DNA of 64,000 nt from Nocardiopsis sp. NRRL B-16309 (GTDB lineage Bacteria; Actinomycetota; Actinomycetes; Streptosporangiales; Streptosporangiaceae). The position numbers and the translations under genes were made by a program. Position 1 is the first letter of the stretch, and the number at the start of each line of letters is the position of its first letter. The stretch lies in assembly GCF_001279585.1 (NCBI RefSeq), contig NZ_LGEC01000016.1, forward strand, positions 124,001 through 188,000. Reading direction: 5' to 3'. Shown one piece after another: positions 50,263 to 58,644 of this stretch. The notes below the pieces were generated by a model. It was not told the origin of the DNA. It worked only from the letters and a program-made list of their open reading frames with translations, and ran no database searches.

Positions 50263-51042
50263 TCAGCGGCGGCGCGGCGCGGAGCCGAGCGCCCGCGAGA
50301 TCCCCCGCGCGGCGGCCTGGACGACCGGCGCCAGCGCGGCGGGTCTGGCCTCGTCCAGCCGCACCACCAGCGACACCGCGGCCACCACGGCGCCGCTCCC
50401 GTCGCGGACCGGCGCCGCGACCGACAGCGCGTCGGTGGTCACCTGGCCCTCGCTCACCGCGTACCCGAGTCGGCGGATCTCGGCCAGGCGGGCCCGCAGC
50501 CGGACGGGGTCGGTCACGGTCAGCGGGGTGTGGGCGCGCAGCGGCCCGCGCAGTACCGCGTCCTGCGCGTCGGCGGGCGCGTGCGCGAGCAGCACCAGCC
50601 CCACACCGGTGGAGTGCAGGTCGAAGCGACCGCCGACCCTGGTCAGGACGGGGATGGCGTGACGCCCGGCGATGCGCTCCACGAACACCAGCTCCCCGCC
50701 CTCGCGGACCGCGAGCTGCACGTTCTCCCGCGTGACCTCGTACAGGTCCTCCAGGAACGGCATGGCCGCCTCGCGCAGGCCCAGGCCGCGCGGGGCCAGG
50801 GACGCCACCTCCCAGAGCCGCAGACCGATCCGGTAGCGTCCGTCGGCGCCGCGCTCCAGGGCGCCCCACTCCACGAGTTCGGCGGCCCGCCGGTGGGCCG
50901 TGGGCAGGGACAGCCCGGACCGGCGGGCCAGCTCGGTGAGGGTCAGCTCGGGGTTCGTAGGGGTGAAGGCGCCCAGCAGCGCGAGCACCTTGGCGGTGAC
51001 CGTCCGGTGGTCGGGGCGCGCCCCGTCCGCGGTGTCCGCCAC
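50263..51042 (-). CDS. IclR family transcriptional regulator
   Basis: The 259-residue protein has an IclR HTH (TAKVLALLGAFTPTNPELTLTELARRSGLSLPTAHRRAAEL) and an effector domain (ENVQLAVREGGELVFVERIAG, HSTGVGLVLLAHAP, GYAVSEGQVTTDALSVAAPV). It binds a small aromatic or acid ligand in relatives. GTG at 51040-51042 follows GGAGG. It is the last gene of the Rieske operon (50 bp after the reductase), so it probably controls it. Confidence 0.9.
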   Translation of the reverse strand: MADTADGARPDHRTVTAKVLALLGAFTPTNPELTLTELARRSGLSLPTAHRRAAELVEWGALERGADGRYRIGLRLWEVASLAPRGLGLREAAMPFLEDLYEVTRENVQLAVREGGELVFVERIAGRHAIPVLTRVGGRFDLHSTGVGLVLLAHAPADAQDAVLRGPLRAHTPLTVTDPVRLRARLAEIRRLGYAVSEGQVTTDALSVAAPVRDGSGAVVAAVSLVVRLDEARPAALAPVVQAAARGISRALGSAPRRR

Positions 51043-51092
51043 GCGCACCTCCCCTCCGCCTCCCGTGGCCCGCGCGCCCGGGCCTCCGCGGC

Positions 51093-52058
51093 TCAGAGTT
51101 CGAGGACGAGCCGGGGCGTGCGCGCGCGGGACACGCAGATCATCATCATCTCCCCCGACGCCCGCTCCTCGTCGGTGAGCAGCGAGTCCCGGTGGTCGGG
51201 CACCCCGTCGAGCACGGGCGTCTCGCAGGTCCCGCAGGTGCCCTCGCGGCACGAGGAGAGCACCTGGACACCGGAGTCCTCGACGGCCTCCAGCACGGAC
51301 CGGTCCTCGGGGACGTGGACGGTCACGCCCGTCTCGGCGAGCTCCACGTCGAACGCGCCGCCGCCTGAGGCGGCCTCCCGCGGAGCGAACCGCTCGACCC
51401 GGAGCGTACCCCGCGGCCATCCGGCGGCCCGCTCCTCCACCGCCGCGATCAGGGGTTCGGGTCCGCAACAGTAGACCAGGGCGTCATCGCCGGGGTCGGC
51501 GGGCAGGGCGTCCAGGTCCAGCAGTCCGACCTCGTCCTGGGGCGCGAGCGCCACCCGGTCCCCGTGGTCGCGGGCCAGGTCCGCGCCGAAGGCCATGGCG
51601 GTCCGGGTGCGCCCGCCGTAGAGCAGCCGCCAGTCGGCTCCGGCGGCGTGCGCCGCGCGGACCATGGGGAGCAGCGGGGTGATGCCGATGCCGCCGGCCA
51701 CGAACACGTAGCGCCGTGCCGGGAGGAACGGGAAGGTGTTGCGCGGTCCGCGCAGTCGGACGGTGCTCCCCTCGTCCAGCCGTTCGTGCACGAACCGCGA
51801 GCCGCCGCGGCCGTCGGGGACGTCCAGCACGGCCACGCGCAGGACGTCGCGCTCGGCCGGGTCGCCGCACAGCGAGTACTGGCGGACCAGGTCGGGGCCC
51901 AGCACGAGGTCGACGTGCGCCCCCGGCTCCCAGGGGTCGAACGCGCCCCCGCCGACCCGGGTGAAGGTCAGCCGCAGCACGCCGTCGGCGACGGTTTCCC
52001 TGCGCTCCAGCCGCGCGTCGAACTCCAGCTCGACGCGCGGCCCGGTGGTCACGGTCAT
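51093..52058 (-). CDS. Oxygenase reductase (VanB-like: flavin/NAD + 2Fe-2S)
   Basis: The 321-residue protein has an FMN-binding barrel (WEPGAHVDLVLGPDLVRQYSLCGDP), an NAD-binding domain (YVFVAGGIGITPLLPMVRAAHAAG, YCCGPEPLIAAVEE) and a plant-type ferredoxin domain with SCREGTCGTCETPVLDG plus a last cysteine in ICVSRA. This is the phthalate-dioxygenase-reductase/VanB layout, which passes electrons from NAD(P)H to a Rieske oxygenase. ATG at 52056-52058. It belongs to the Rieske operon. Confidence 0.92.
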   Translation of the reverse strand: MTVTTGPRVELEFDARLERRETVADGVLRLTFTRVGGGAFDPWEPGAHVDLVLGPDLVRQYSLCGDPAERDVLRVAVLDVPDGRGGSRFVHERLDEGSTVRLRGPRNTFPFLPARRYVFVAGGIGITPLLPMVRAAHAAGADWRLLYGGRTRTAMAFGADLARDHGDRVALAPQDEVGLLDLDALPADPGDDALVYCCGPEPLIAAVEERAAGWPRGTLRVERFAPREAASGGGAFDVELAETGVTVHVPEDRSVLEAVEDSGVQVLSSCREGTCGTCETPVLDGVPDHRDSLLTDEERASGEMMMICVSRARTPRLVLEL

Positions 52059-52096
52059 CTTCTGCCCCTCCTCGTCCACGGCGGTCCCGTGACTGT

Positions 52097-52348
52097 TCAG
52101 TGGCCGGCCGGAACCGGTGTGCGCGGGTGTCGCGCGTGTTCGGCGGGACCCGTCCCCGCCCCGCCGGCGGGACCGGGCCTGTGCCCCTCGGGGTGGTCCA
52201 GCACCCACTCCCAGAGCACGACCGGGTCCTCGAAGAGCCGCTCCGCGCCGCAGTGGCACACCGCCCGCAGCTGGTCGGTGCCCAGCACCCAGTGGATGCG
52301 GACGATGCCGTCCCCCTGGAGCATCGGCCGGTTGCCCGCGGGGGTCAC
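52097..52348 (-). CDS. Small unknown protein of the Rieske operon, 83 residues
   Basis: GTG at 52346-52348 overlaps the TGA of the oxygenase gene by four bases and ends 38 bp before the reductase start. The protein reads VTPAGNRPMLQGDGIVRIHWVLGT, has AVCHCGAERLFEDPVVLWEWVLDH, and ends in a Pro/Gly/His-rich tail. Two cysteines in C-x-C and the histidines could bind metal. I do not know the family. Its coupling to the oxygenase suggests an accessory subunit. Confidence 0.7.
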   Translation of the reverse strand: MTPAGNRPMLQGDGIVRIHWVLGTDQLRAVCHCGAERLFEDPVVLWEWVLDHPEGHRPGPAGGAGTGPAEHARHPRTPVPAGH

Positions 52349-53424
52349 GACCGCCCCCGTCCGGCCGCCGCGGTCGGCGTCGCGGACTCCTGCCCGCGCC
52401 CCTCGGCCGCCATGGCCTTGAGCATGCGGCGCGCGGCCAGACCGCCGGTGTCGATGTTGACCGACAGCTCCTGGTAGCCGTCGGCCTCCTGCTCGACCAC
52501 CTTCTCCAGGAGGTCGAGGGCGACCACGTCCTGGAGGACGACGGTGCGGTTGTTCTCCCTCAGGAAGGCCGACACCTGGTCGTCCCCGAGGGCGAAGTCG
52601 CGGGCGACCGCCCAGAAGTCGTGGGTGCTGTGCTCGGTCTCGGGCGTGATGGCGTACACGACCTCGACGTGGAAGGCGTCGGGGTCGGTGCCGTCCTCGT
52701 TCGGGAGCACCCCCACCGGGGCGATGCGGCTGTGCAGGAGGTACAGGCACGGCGGCCGGTACTCGATGTCCTGCCAGCGGGTGATGCGCCCGCGGATCCC
52801 GGTGGACTCGGCGTAGAAGGGCGGGCAGGCGGCGTCGGCCATGTGGCGGCTGACGTAGACCACGCGCTCGGCCTCGTCGACCTCGGTGGTGATGGGGGTC
52901 TCGGCCACCTCGGGGGTGCCGATGTAGCCGCCGTGCAGGTAGGTCTCGTGGGAGAGGTCGAGGAGGTTGTCGACCAGCAGGTCGTAGCGCGCGGCGAGCG
53001 GCTCCATGCCGCACACGACGGTGTAGGCCTCGTCGTCGAGCCAGGGGGCGCGTGGGATCGGGGTCGCCTCGGCCCGGTCCGGGTCGCCGATCCACACCCA
53101 CACGAAGGAGTCCTGCTCGACGACCTTGTAGGCGGGGACACGGGCGGTGCGCGGGATCCGCTTCTGGCCCGGTACGGACACGCACGTGCCGAGGGTGTCG
53201 TAGGTGAAGCCGTGGTAGCCGCAGATGACGCGGTCACCCTCCAACCGGCTCTCGGAGAGCGGGTAGCGGCGGTGGACGCAGCGGTCGGCGAGGGCGACGA
53301 CCTCACCGGCCTCCGTGCGGTAGAACACGATCGGCTCACCGAGGATCGTGCGCGCGAACAGCGCGCGACCGATCTCGGTCCCGTACGCGGCGACGTACCA
53401 CTGGTTGCGAACGAACTCCGTCAT
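52345..53424 (-). CDS. Rieske oxygenase alpha subunit (VanA-like)
   Basis: The 359-residue protein begins MTEFVRNQWYVAAYGTEIGR. It has the Rieske cluster motif CVHRRYPLSESRLEGD and CGYHGFTYDTLG (C-x-H and C-x2-H) near residues 50-75. NLLDLSHETYLHGGYIG gives the two histidines of the mononuclear iron site near 170. This is the vanillate O-demethylase/VanA-type layout, which inserts or removes groups on aromatic rings. The actual substrate is unknown. The ATG at 53422-53424 follows GGAGG. Two palindromes lie upstream. Confidence 0.9.
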   Translation of the reverse strand: MTEFVRNQWYVAAYGTEIGRALFARTILGEPIVFYRTEAGEVVALADRCVHRRYPLSESRLEGDRVICGYHGFTYDTLGTCVSVPGQKRIPRTARVPAYKVVEQDSFVWVWIGDPDRAEATPIPRAPWLDDEAYTVVCGMEPLAARYDLLVDNLLDLSHETYLHGGYIGTPEVAETPITTEVDEAERVVYVSRHMADAACPPFYAESTGIRGRITRWQDIEYRPPCLYLLHSRIAPVGVLPNEDGTDPDAFHVEVVYAITPETEHSTHDFWAVARDFALGDDQVSAFLRENNRTVVLQDVVALDLLEKVVEQEADGYQELSVNIDTGGLAARRMLKAMAAEGRGQESATPTAAAGRGRS

Positions 53425-53504
53425 GTGCGCGGCCTCCTGCGTCGGTGGGCGGCCACCCGGAGCGCGGGGACGGCGCACCGCCGCGAACGGCGGTGTCGGG
53501 TCGC

Positions 53505-53521
53505 CGGAACCACATGTTCCG
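53505..53521 (-). promoter_or_regulatory. Palindrome upstream of the Rieske operon
   Basis: CGGAAC and GTTCCG form a perfect inverted repeat separated by CACAT, 81 bases before the oxygenase start. The same half-sites recur as GTTCCGGAAC near 53596-53605. This is a candidate operator for the IclR protein of the operon. Confidence 0.5.
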
Positions 53522-53577
53522 CACTCCGTGGCCTCGGTCACCATGCTGTGTGACGCGCGACCGGCCGCGCAGTACGG

Positions 53578-53594
53578 CTTTCACTCAGTGAAAG
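53578..53594 (-). promoter_or_regulatory. 8-bp-arm palindrome upstream of the Rieske operon
   Basis: CTTTCACT and AGTGAAAG are exact complements around a single C. It lies between the davB terminator hairpin and the oxygenase gene, in the control region of the operon. It looks like a regulator-binding site. Confidence 0.55.
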
Positions 53595-53609
53595 TGTTCC
53601 GGAACGGCG

Positions 53610-53644
53610 TCGGCCCCGGCCGCGCGTGGCGCGGCCGGGGCCGA
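53610..53644 (-). terminator. 16-bp-arm hairpin downstream of the lysine monooxygenase gene
   Basis: TCGGCCCCGGCCGCGC at 53610-53625 and its exact complement at 53629-53644 enclose GTG. It lies 36 bases from the monooxygenase stop and marks the end of that transcript. There is no T-run. Confidence 0.7.
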
Positions 53645-53680
53645 GGAGGTGCAGGTCCGGGTTCCGGCCTCCGGCGGGGC

Positions 53681-55393
53681 TCAGTCCTCGGGCAGGGCGA
53701 GCGGGGCGATCTCGTCGAAGACGTCGCCCGGCCCCGGGTTGGCCGGGTCGGTCCCGCCGCCGAAGTGGTCGACCACGCCCCACACCGCGTTGAGGGCCGT
53801 CTGCACGGCGCCCTCGGCCCACCCGGCGGTCCAGGACACGTCGTCCCCGGCCAGGAACAGGCCGCGGTGGCGCTCGTCCAGGGCGTCCTGCTTGAAGTGC
53901 GTGAACAGGCGGCGCTGGTACCGGTAGTGACCGGGCAGGTTGGCCTTGAACGCGCCCATGAAGTAGGGCTCGTCCTCCCACGACACCGTCACCGGGTCAC
54001 CGGTGATGTGCGACCGGATGTCCACGTTCGGGTAGATCTTGCCGAGGGAGGAGAGCATGACCTCCAGGCGCTCGTTGGCCGACAGCGGCAGCCACTTCAG
54101 CGAGTCGTCGCACCAGGTGTAGGACATGCAGATGGCGGCCGGGCCGTCGGGGTCCTCGCCCTCCAGCAGGTAGGTGCCCCGGGTCATGCGGTCGGTGAGC
54201 GTCATGCTCATGGCGTCGCGGCCGGTCTCGGGGTCCTGGTCCCGCCAGAACGCGCGGTCCACCGGCACGAACAGCTTCGAGGACTCCATGTAGTGGGTGC
54301 GCTCGATCGCGGTCCAGTGGTCGATGGGCAGCAGGTCCTCGTCGCAGTCGATCTTGGACAGCAGCATCCAGCTCTGCGCGGTGAACACCGCCGCCGCGTA
54401 GGTGCGGGTCGAGCCCGAGGCGTCCGTGACGGTGATGTTGCCCGACGGGGAGCCCTTGGCCGCGGTCCGGCGCAGGGCCGTCACGGCCGGACGCGGGCCG
54501 CCCTCGTGCAGCGAGGCCAGGGTCGTGCCCTGCGCCCAGTGCACGAGCTTGTCGGGGGCGTCCTCCCACAGGCGCAGCGGCAGCTGCTGGACCCCGCCGA
54601 CGATGCTCATGTGGTCGTCGTCGGCGCCGGTGTAGGTGACGCGCAGGATCTCCAGGATGGAGTTGGGGAAGTCGGTGTCCCAGCCGCCGGTACCGAAGCC
54701 GACCTGGCCGAAGATCTCCCGGTGCCGGAAGGAGGCGAAGGCCGGGGAGTCGCACAGGAAGCCGTAGAAGGTCTGGTTGTCGAGCTCGGCGACCAGCTCG
54801 TTCCAGATCTCCTTCTGCGTGGCGACGTCGCGCTCGCGGATGGCCCGCTGCATCCGGGTGTGCTGGGCGCCCTCCTCCAGGGTGCGCTCCCAGGCGCGGG
54901 CCACCTCGCGGTAGACCTCGGGCAGGTCGTCCAGGGTGGTGGCGTAGTGGGCACGGCCCTTGAGGTCGACGACGGTGCTCGGGGTGACCGGGGAGAGCGG
55001 GTTGGGGAAGGCCACCGTGTCCAGCCCGACCCGGTCGACGTAGTGCCAGAAGGAGGTGGACGACGGCGGGAAGCGCATGGCGCCCATCTCGGCGACGACG
55101 TCGTCGGGGCAGTGGTCGAGCTTCTCGGTCCGCAGCCGGCCGCCGATCCGGTCGGCCTCGTACACGACCGGCTTCAGGCCCATCTTCATCAGCTCGTAGG
55201 CCGTGATGATGCCCGACAGCCCGCCGCCGATGACCGCGACCTCGGTCCCGTGGCTCGCGGCGGGGACCTGGCCGAGCCCCGCGGGGTGGCGCAGGTAGTC
55301 GTCGTAGGCGAACGGGAAGTCCGGTCCGCACATGTTCAGCGGTGTGTCCTGCGCGGGCGTGGAACCGGCGGCCGTGGGCACGGCAGACGTCAT
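53681..55393 (-). CDS. davB: L-lysine 2-monooxygenase-like flavoprotein
   Basis: The 570-residue protein closely resembles Pseudomonas putida DavB as I recall it. MCGPDFPFAYDDYLRHPAG and GTEVAVIGGGLSGIITAYEL (FAD dinucleotide fold) open it, FGQVGFGTGGWDTDFPNS is in the middle, and it ends NAVWGVVDHFGG with PGPGDVFDEIAPLAL. DavB oxidatively decarboxylates lysine to 5-aminopentanamide. The downstream step, an amidase, is encoded right beside it. The ATG at 55391-55393 follows AAGGAGGGG. A related amino-acid 2-monooxygenase with another substrate cannot be excluded. Confidence 0.85.
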   Translation of the reverse strand: MTSAVPTAAGSTPAQDTPLNMCGPDFPFAYDDYLRHPAGLGQVPAASHGTEVAVIGGGLSGIITAYELMKMGLKPVVYEADRIGGRLRTEKLDHCPDDVVAEMGAMRFPPSSTSFWHYVDRVGLDTVAFPNPLSPVTPSTVVDLKGRAHYATTLDDLPEVYREVARAWERTLEEGAQHTRMQRAIRERDVATQKEIWNELVAELDNQTFYGFLCDSPAFASFRHREIFGQVGFGTGGWDTDFPNSILEILRVTYTGADDDHMSIVGGVQQLPLRLWEDAPDKLVHWAQGTTLASLHEGGPRPAVTALRRTAAKGSPSGNITVTDASGSTRTYAAAVFTAQSWMLLSKIDCDEDLLPIDHWTAIERTHYMESSKLFVPVDRAFWRDQDPETGRDAMSMTLTDRMTRGTYLLEGEDPDGPAAICMSYTWCDDSLKWLPLSANERLEVMLSSLGKIYPNVDIRSHITGDPVTVSWEDEPYFMGAFKANLPGHYRYQRRLFTHFKQDALDERHRGLFLAGDDVSWTAGWAEGAVQTALNAVWGVVDHFGGGTDPANPGPGDVFDEIAPLALPED

Positions 55394-55567
55394 CAGGCCC
55401 CTCCTTCACGTGGGTGTCGGCGAGCGGTTGGCTCGGTTGGCCGGCCGGGGGCCGGGCGGATCAGGGTTGGTGCGGGTGGTGCGGGTGGGGTGGTCGGTCC
55501 GGGCGGCGGCTCGGCAGGTGCCGCGGTGCGGATGCGACGGGCACGGCGGGCGCGGTGAGCGCGCGGC

Positions 55568-56368
55568 TCAGCCGGTGGTGTAGAGCTCGGGACGCCGGTC
55601 GGCCAGATAGGACTGGTCGCGCCGGGCCCTGGTGAGCGCGGCCGGATCGACGTCGCCGACCAGCAGCTCCTCGTCGGGTCCCGCCCGCAGCGTGTCGGTG
55701 CCGTCCGGCGCGATCAGGGCGCTCAGCCCCGCGTACCGCAGGTCGCCCTCGGTGTCGCAGCGGTTCACGTAGGCCAGGTGGATCTGGTTCTCCAGGGCGC
55801 GGACGGGCACGACGCGCGTGGGCACGTCGGTGAAGGGGCGCATGAGGGCCGTGGGCACGACCAGCAGCTCGGTTCCGGCCAGGGCATGGGCCCGCACGGG
55901 CTCGGGGAACTCGACGTCGTAGCAGACCAGCAGGCCCACGCGCAGTCCGCCGAGCTCCACCTGGACGACTGGCTCGGACCCGGCGGTGAACGCGGCGCGG
56001 TCCAGGTCGCCGAACAGGTGGGCCTTGCGGTAGGCGGCGCGGGGCGTGCCGTCGGCTCCGACGAGCTGGACGGTGTTGTAGACGGTGCCGTCGGCGCGCT
56101 CGGGGAAGCCGTGGACGATGGCGACCCCGACGTCGGCGGCGATGGCGGCGACCGCGGAGCACAGGGGCCCGTCGACGGGTTCGGCCAGGCGCGCGGTGTC
56201 CGCGCCGATGTTGTAGCCGGTCATCGACATCTCCGGGCCGACGAGCAGGTCGGCTCCGGCGGCGGCCGCGGTCGCGGCCCGCTCGGCCAGACGGGCGAGG
56301 GCGGCGGCGGTGTCACCGCTGGGTGCGGTCCCCTGGTCCAGGGCCACGCGCAGGGTCCGGTCGCTCAC
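55568..56368 (-). CDS. davA: 5-aminopentanamidase-like carbon-nitrogen hydrolase
   Basis: The 266-residue protein is a nitrilase-superfamily amidase with the catalytic triad visible: E in GPEMSMTGYNIG, K in YRKAHLFGDLD and C in LLVCYDVEFPE. GYNIG, HLFGDLDRAAF and the YDVEFPE block match DavA, which turns 5-aminopentanamide into 5-aminovalerate. GTG at 56366-56368 follows GGAGG; an ATG 14 codons upstream is rejected. davB follows on the same strand after 174 bp. Confidence 0.85.
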   Translation of the reverse strand: MSDRTLRVALDQGTAPSGDTAAALARLAERAATAAAAGADLLVGPEMSMTGYNIGADTARLAEPVDGPLCSAVAAIAADVGVAIVHGFPERADGTVYNTVQLVGADGTPRAAYRKAHLFGDLDRAAFTAGSEPVVQVELGGLRVGLLVCYDVEFPEPVRAHALAGTELLVVPTALMRPFTDVPTRVVPVRALENQIHLAYVNRCDTEGDLRYAGLSALIAPDGTDTLRAGPDEELLVGDVDPAALTRARRDQSYLADRRPELYTTG

Positions 56369-56442
56369 CGTGTCACCTCCGGTCGTCGGTCGCTGCTCGG
56401 CCGCATCCACTCTAGGGGCGGATGTCCGCTTTTTCAGTGCAC

Positions 56443-56457
56443 CGAATCATGGATTCG
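56443..56457 (-). promoter_or_regulatory. Palindrome upstream of davA
   Basis: CGAATC and GATTCG flank ATG, in the AT-richer 242-bp gap between the permease gene and davA. It lies 75 bases before the davA start, so a regulator may bind here. Confidence 0.5.
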
Positions 56458-56610
56458 TTGCGTATTCTCTGCGGATCGCCCATTTTTCTTGCGCCGATAC
56501 CTGCTTTCGCGCGGGATATGTGTCCCAGGCCACGACGGGTGGCGCGAGGGAGGGGCCGAGAGCACGGCCCCGACCCCTCCGCGTCGTTCACCGCGGGTGC
56601 GGTGCGGACC

Positions 56611-58092
56611 TCAGGAGCGGACCTCGACGGTGTCCTCGCGTTCCAGGGCCGAGCGGCGCATGCCGTAGGAGAAGTAGATGACCAGGCCGACCGCGAGCCA
56701 GGCGACGAAGGCGACCCACACGCTCAGCGCCATGCTGGACATCAGGTAGGCGCAGGACAGCACGCCCAGGACCGGCGTGACCGGGGCACCCGGCATGCGG
56801 AAGGCGCGCTTGAGGTCGGGCCGCGACCGGCGCAGCACGAGCACGGCGACGTTCACCAGGGCGAACGCGAACAGGGTGCCGATCGCGGTGGCGTCGGCGA
56901 GCGGGCCCAGCGGAATGAGCGCCGCCAGGAGCGCGATGAGCACCGACGTGATGATCGTGTTGGCCCGCGGGGTGCCCTTGGCGTCCAGGGTGGAGAACGC
57001 CTTGGGGATGAGCCCGTCGCGCGACATCGCGTAGAGGATGCGCGTCTGGCTGTAGAGGACCACCAGGACGACGCTGGCCAGGGCGAGCACGGCGCCTGCC
57101 GCGAAGATGACCGCCCAGACCGTGGTGCCGGTGACCGCGGTGAGGATCCCGGCGAGCGAGGTCTCACCGTCGGCGAAGTCGGCCCAGTTGAGCGCGCCGA
57201 CGGCGGTGAACGCCACCAGGCAGTACAGCGCGGTGACCAGGATCATCGAGAACATGATCGCGCGCGGCAGGTCGCGCTGGGGGTTCTTGGCCTCCTCGCT
57301 CGCCGTGGAGGCCGAGTCGAAGCCGATGTAGGAGAAGAACAGGGTGGCGCCGGCGGCACTGACACCCGCCATGCCCATCGGCATGAACGGCGCGAAGTTG
57401 CCGTCCTGGACGGCGGTGACCGCGATGGCCACGAACATGACCAGGATGGCGATCTTGATCGCGACCATGACCGCGTTCACGCGGCTGCTCTCGCGCACTC
57501 CGACGAGCAGGGCGAACATCGACAGCAGGACCACGACGGCGGCGGGGACGTTGACCAGCCCGCCTTCGAGGGGCCCGGCGAGCATCGCCGCGGGCATCGA
57601 CAGACCGGTGGTGAGGTGCAGGAGCTCGTTGATGTACTGGCCCCAGCCCACGCCGACGGCGGCGACGGAGACGCCGTAGGTGAGCATCAGGCACCAGCCG
57701 CACACCCAGGCCATGAACTCGCCCATGGTGGCGTAGGAGTAGGAGTAGGCCGATCCGGAGGCGGGGATCATCCCGGCCATCTCGGCGTAGGCCAGGGCGG
57801 AGAAGAGCGCGGTCACTCCGGCGAGCACGAAGGCCAGCACGACGGCGGGGCCCGCGACCGGCACCGCCTCGCCCAGGACGACGAAGATGCCGGTGCCGAG
57901 GGTGGCGCCGATCCCGATCATGGCGAGCTGCCAGAAGCCCATGTGGCGCCGCAGTCCGGCGCCCTCGGCGCCCTCGGTCTCCGCCACCAGCTTCTCGACC
58001 GGCTTGCGTCTGGTCAGTCGTTCCCTCAGCGCGGGCGCACCGCCCGGGCGCGTGGGCGCGTTCGCGCCCACTGGGGTCTGCTGGTCGACCAC
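56611..58092 (-). CDS. APC family amino-acid permease
   Basis: The 493-residue protein has twelve or so hydrophobic helices. It opens with LRRHMGFWQLAMIGIGATLGTGIFVVLG, where IGATLGTGIF is the APC substrate motif in helix 1, and FFSYIGFDSASTASEEAKNPQRDLPRAI in helix 6/7, the cationic amino-acid transporter (CAT) style. It sits upstream of the davA and davB genes on the same strand, so lysine import is inferred. The start is GTG at 58090-58092. Confidence 0.87.
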   Translation of the reverse strand: MVDQQTPVGANAPTRPGGAPALRERLTRRKPVEKLVAETEGAEGAGLRRHMGFWQLAMIGIGATLGTGIFVVLGEAVPVAGPAVVLAFVLAGVTALFSALAYAEMAGMIPASGSAYSYSYATMGEFMAWVCGWCLMLTYGVSVAAVGVGWGQYINELLHLTTGLSMPAAMLAGPLEGGLVNVPAAVVVLLSMFALLVGVRESSRVNAVMVAIKIAILVMFVAIAVTAVQDGNFAPFMPMGMAGVSAAGATLFFSYIGFDSASTASEEAKNPQRDLPRAIMFSMILVTALYCLVAFTAVGALNWADFADGETSLAGILTAVTGTTVWAVIFAAGAVLALASVVLVVLYSQTRILYAMSRDGLIPKAFSTLDAKGTPRANTIITSVLIALLAALIPLGPLADATAIGTLFAFALVNVAVLVLRRSRPDLKRAFRMPGAPVTPVLGVLSCAYLMSSMALSVWVAFVAWLAVGLVIYFSYGMRRSALEREDTVEVRS

Positions 58093-58644
58093 GTGTCACT
58101 CCTCGACGTTCCTGCGTGCGGGCACACCGAAGACCAGGCAGGACACAGTGGTCCCCTGGCCGGGTGTAAAGGGGGTGGGCGTCCGTTCCGTGCCTGTTCC
58201 GGCTGGAAAGTGCCCCAGGCAACATTAGCCGTGTAACCCGCGTAACATGACCCACATTCATTGCGTTTGTCCGGCCGAACATCCCGATTCCGTGCGGCAC
58301 GGCGCAACAAAACGCACGATGGCGTGATGCATGTCACCGAAAATCACGCAGGGTGTCCAGACCCGCGTGACCTGCGGTTTCACCAACGTTCGCGTAACGT
58401 CCCACCGCTCATGGACAGTCCCGCCCAACGAGCGGGGTGAGCGGCCCCACAGGAGGCCGGGCGCCGAGGCCGCCGAGCGGGCACGAGTCGGCCGGGCGAT
58501 CGCCGGTGCGCGAGGCAGCGGCTTCCGGCGGCGTCATCACGGCCGACGCGGCGCCGTGGGCACGAGAAGACCCGCCCCGCCTCACGGTGGAGGGGGACGG
58601 GTCGGGGACGGGCGGCCGGAGCGGCGCCCGACGCGCGCGGAGTG
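58093..58644. promoter_or_regulatory. Gene-free region between the permease gene and ispG
   Basis: About 550 bp without a credible gene. The part near 58200-58340 is AT-richer (GTAACATGACCCACATTCATT and similar) and should hold the permease promoter. The rest is the ispG 3' side; no terminator hairpin with a T-run was found. Confidence 0.4.
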
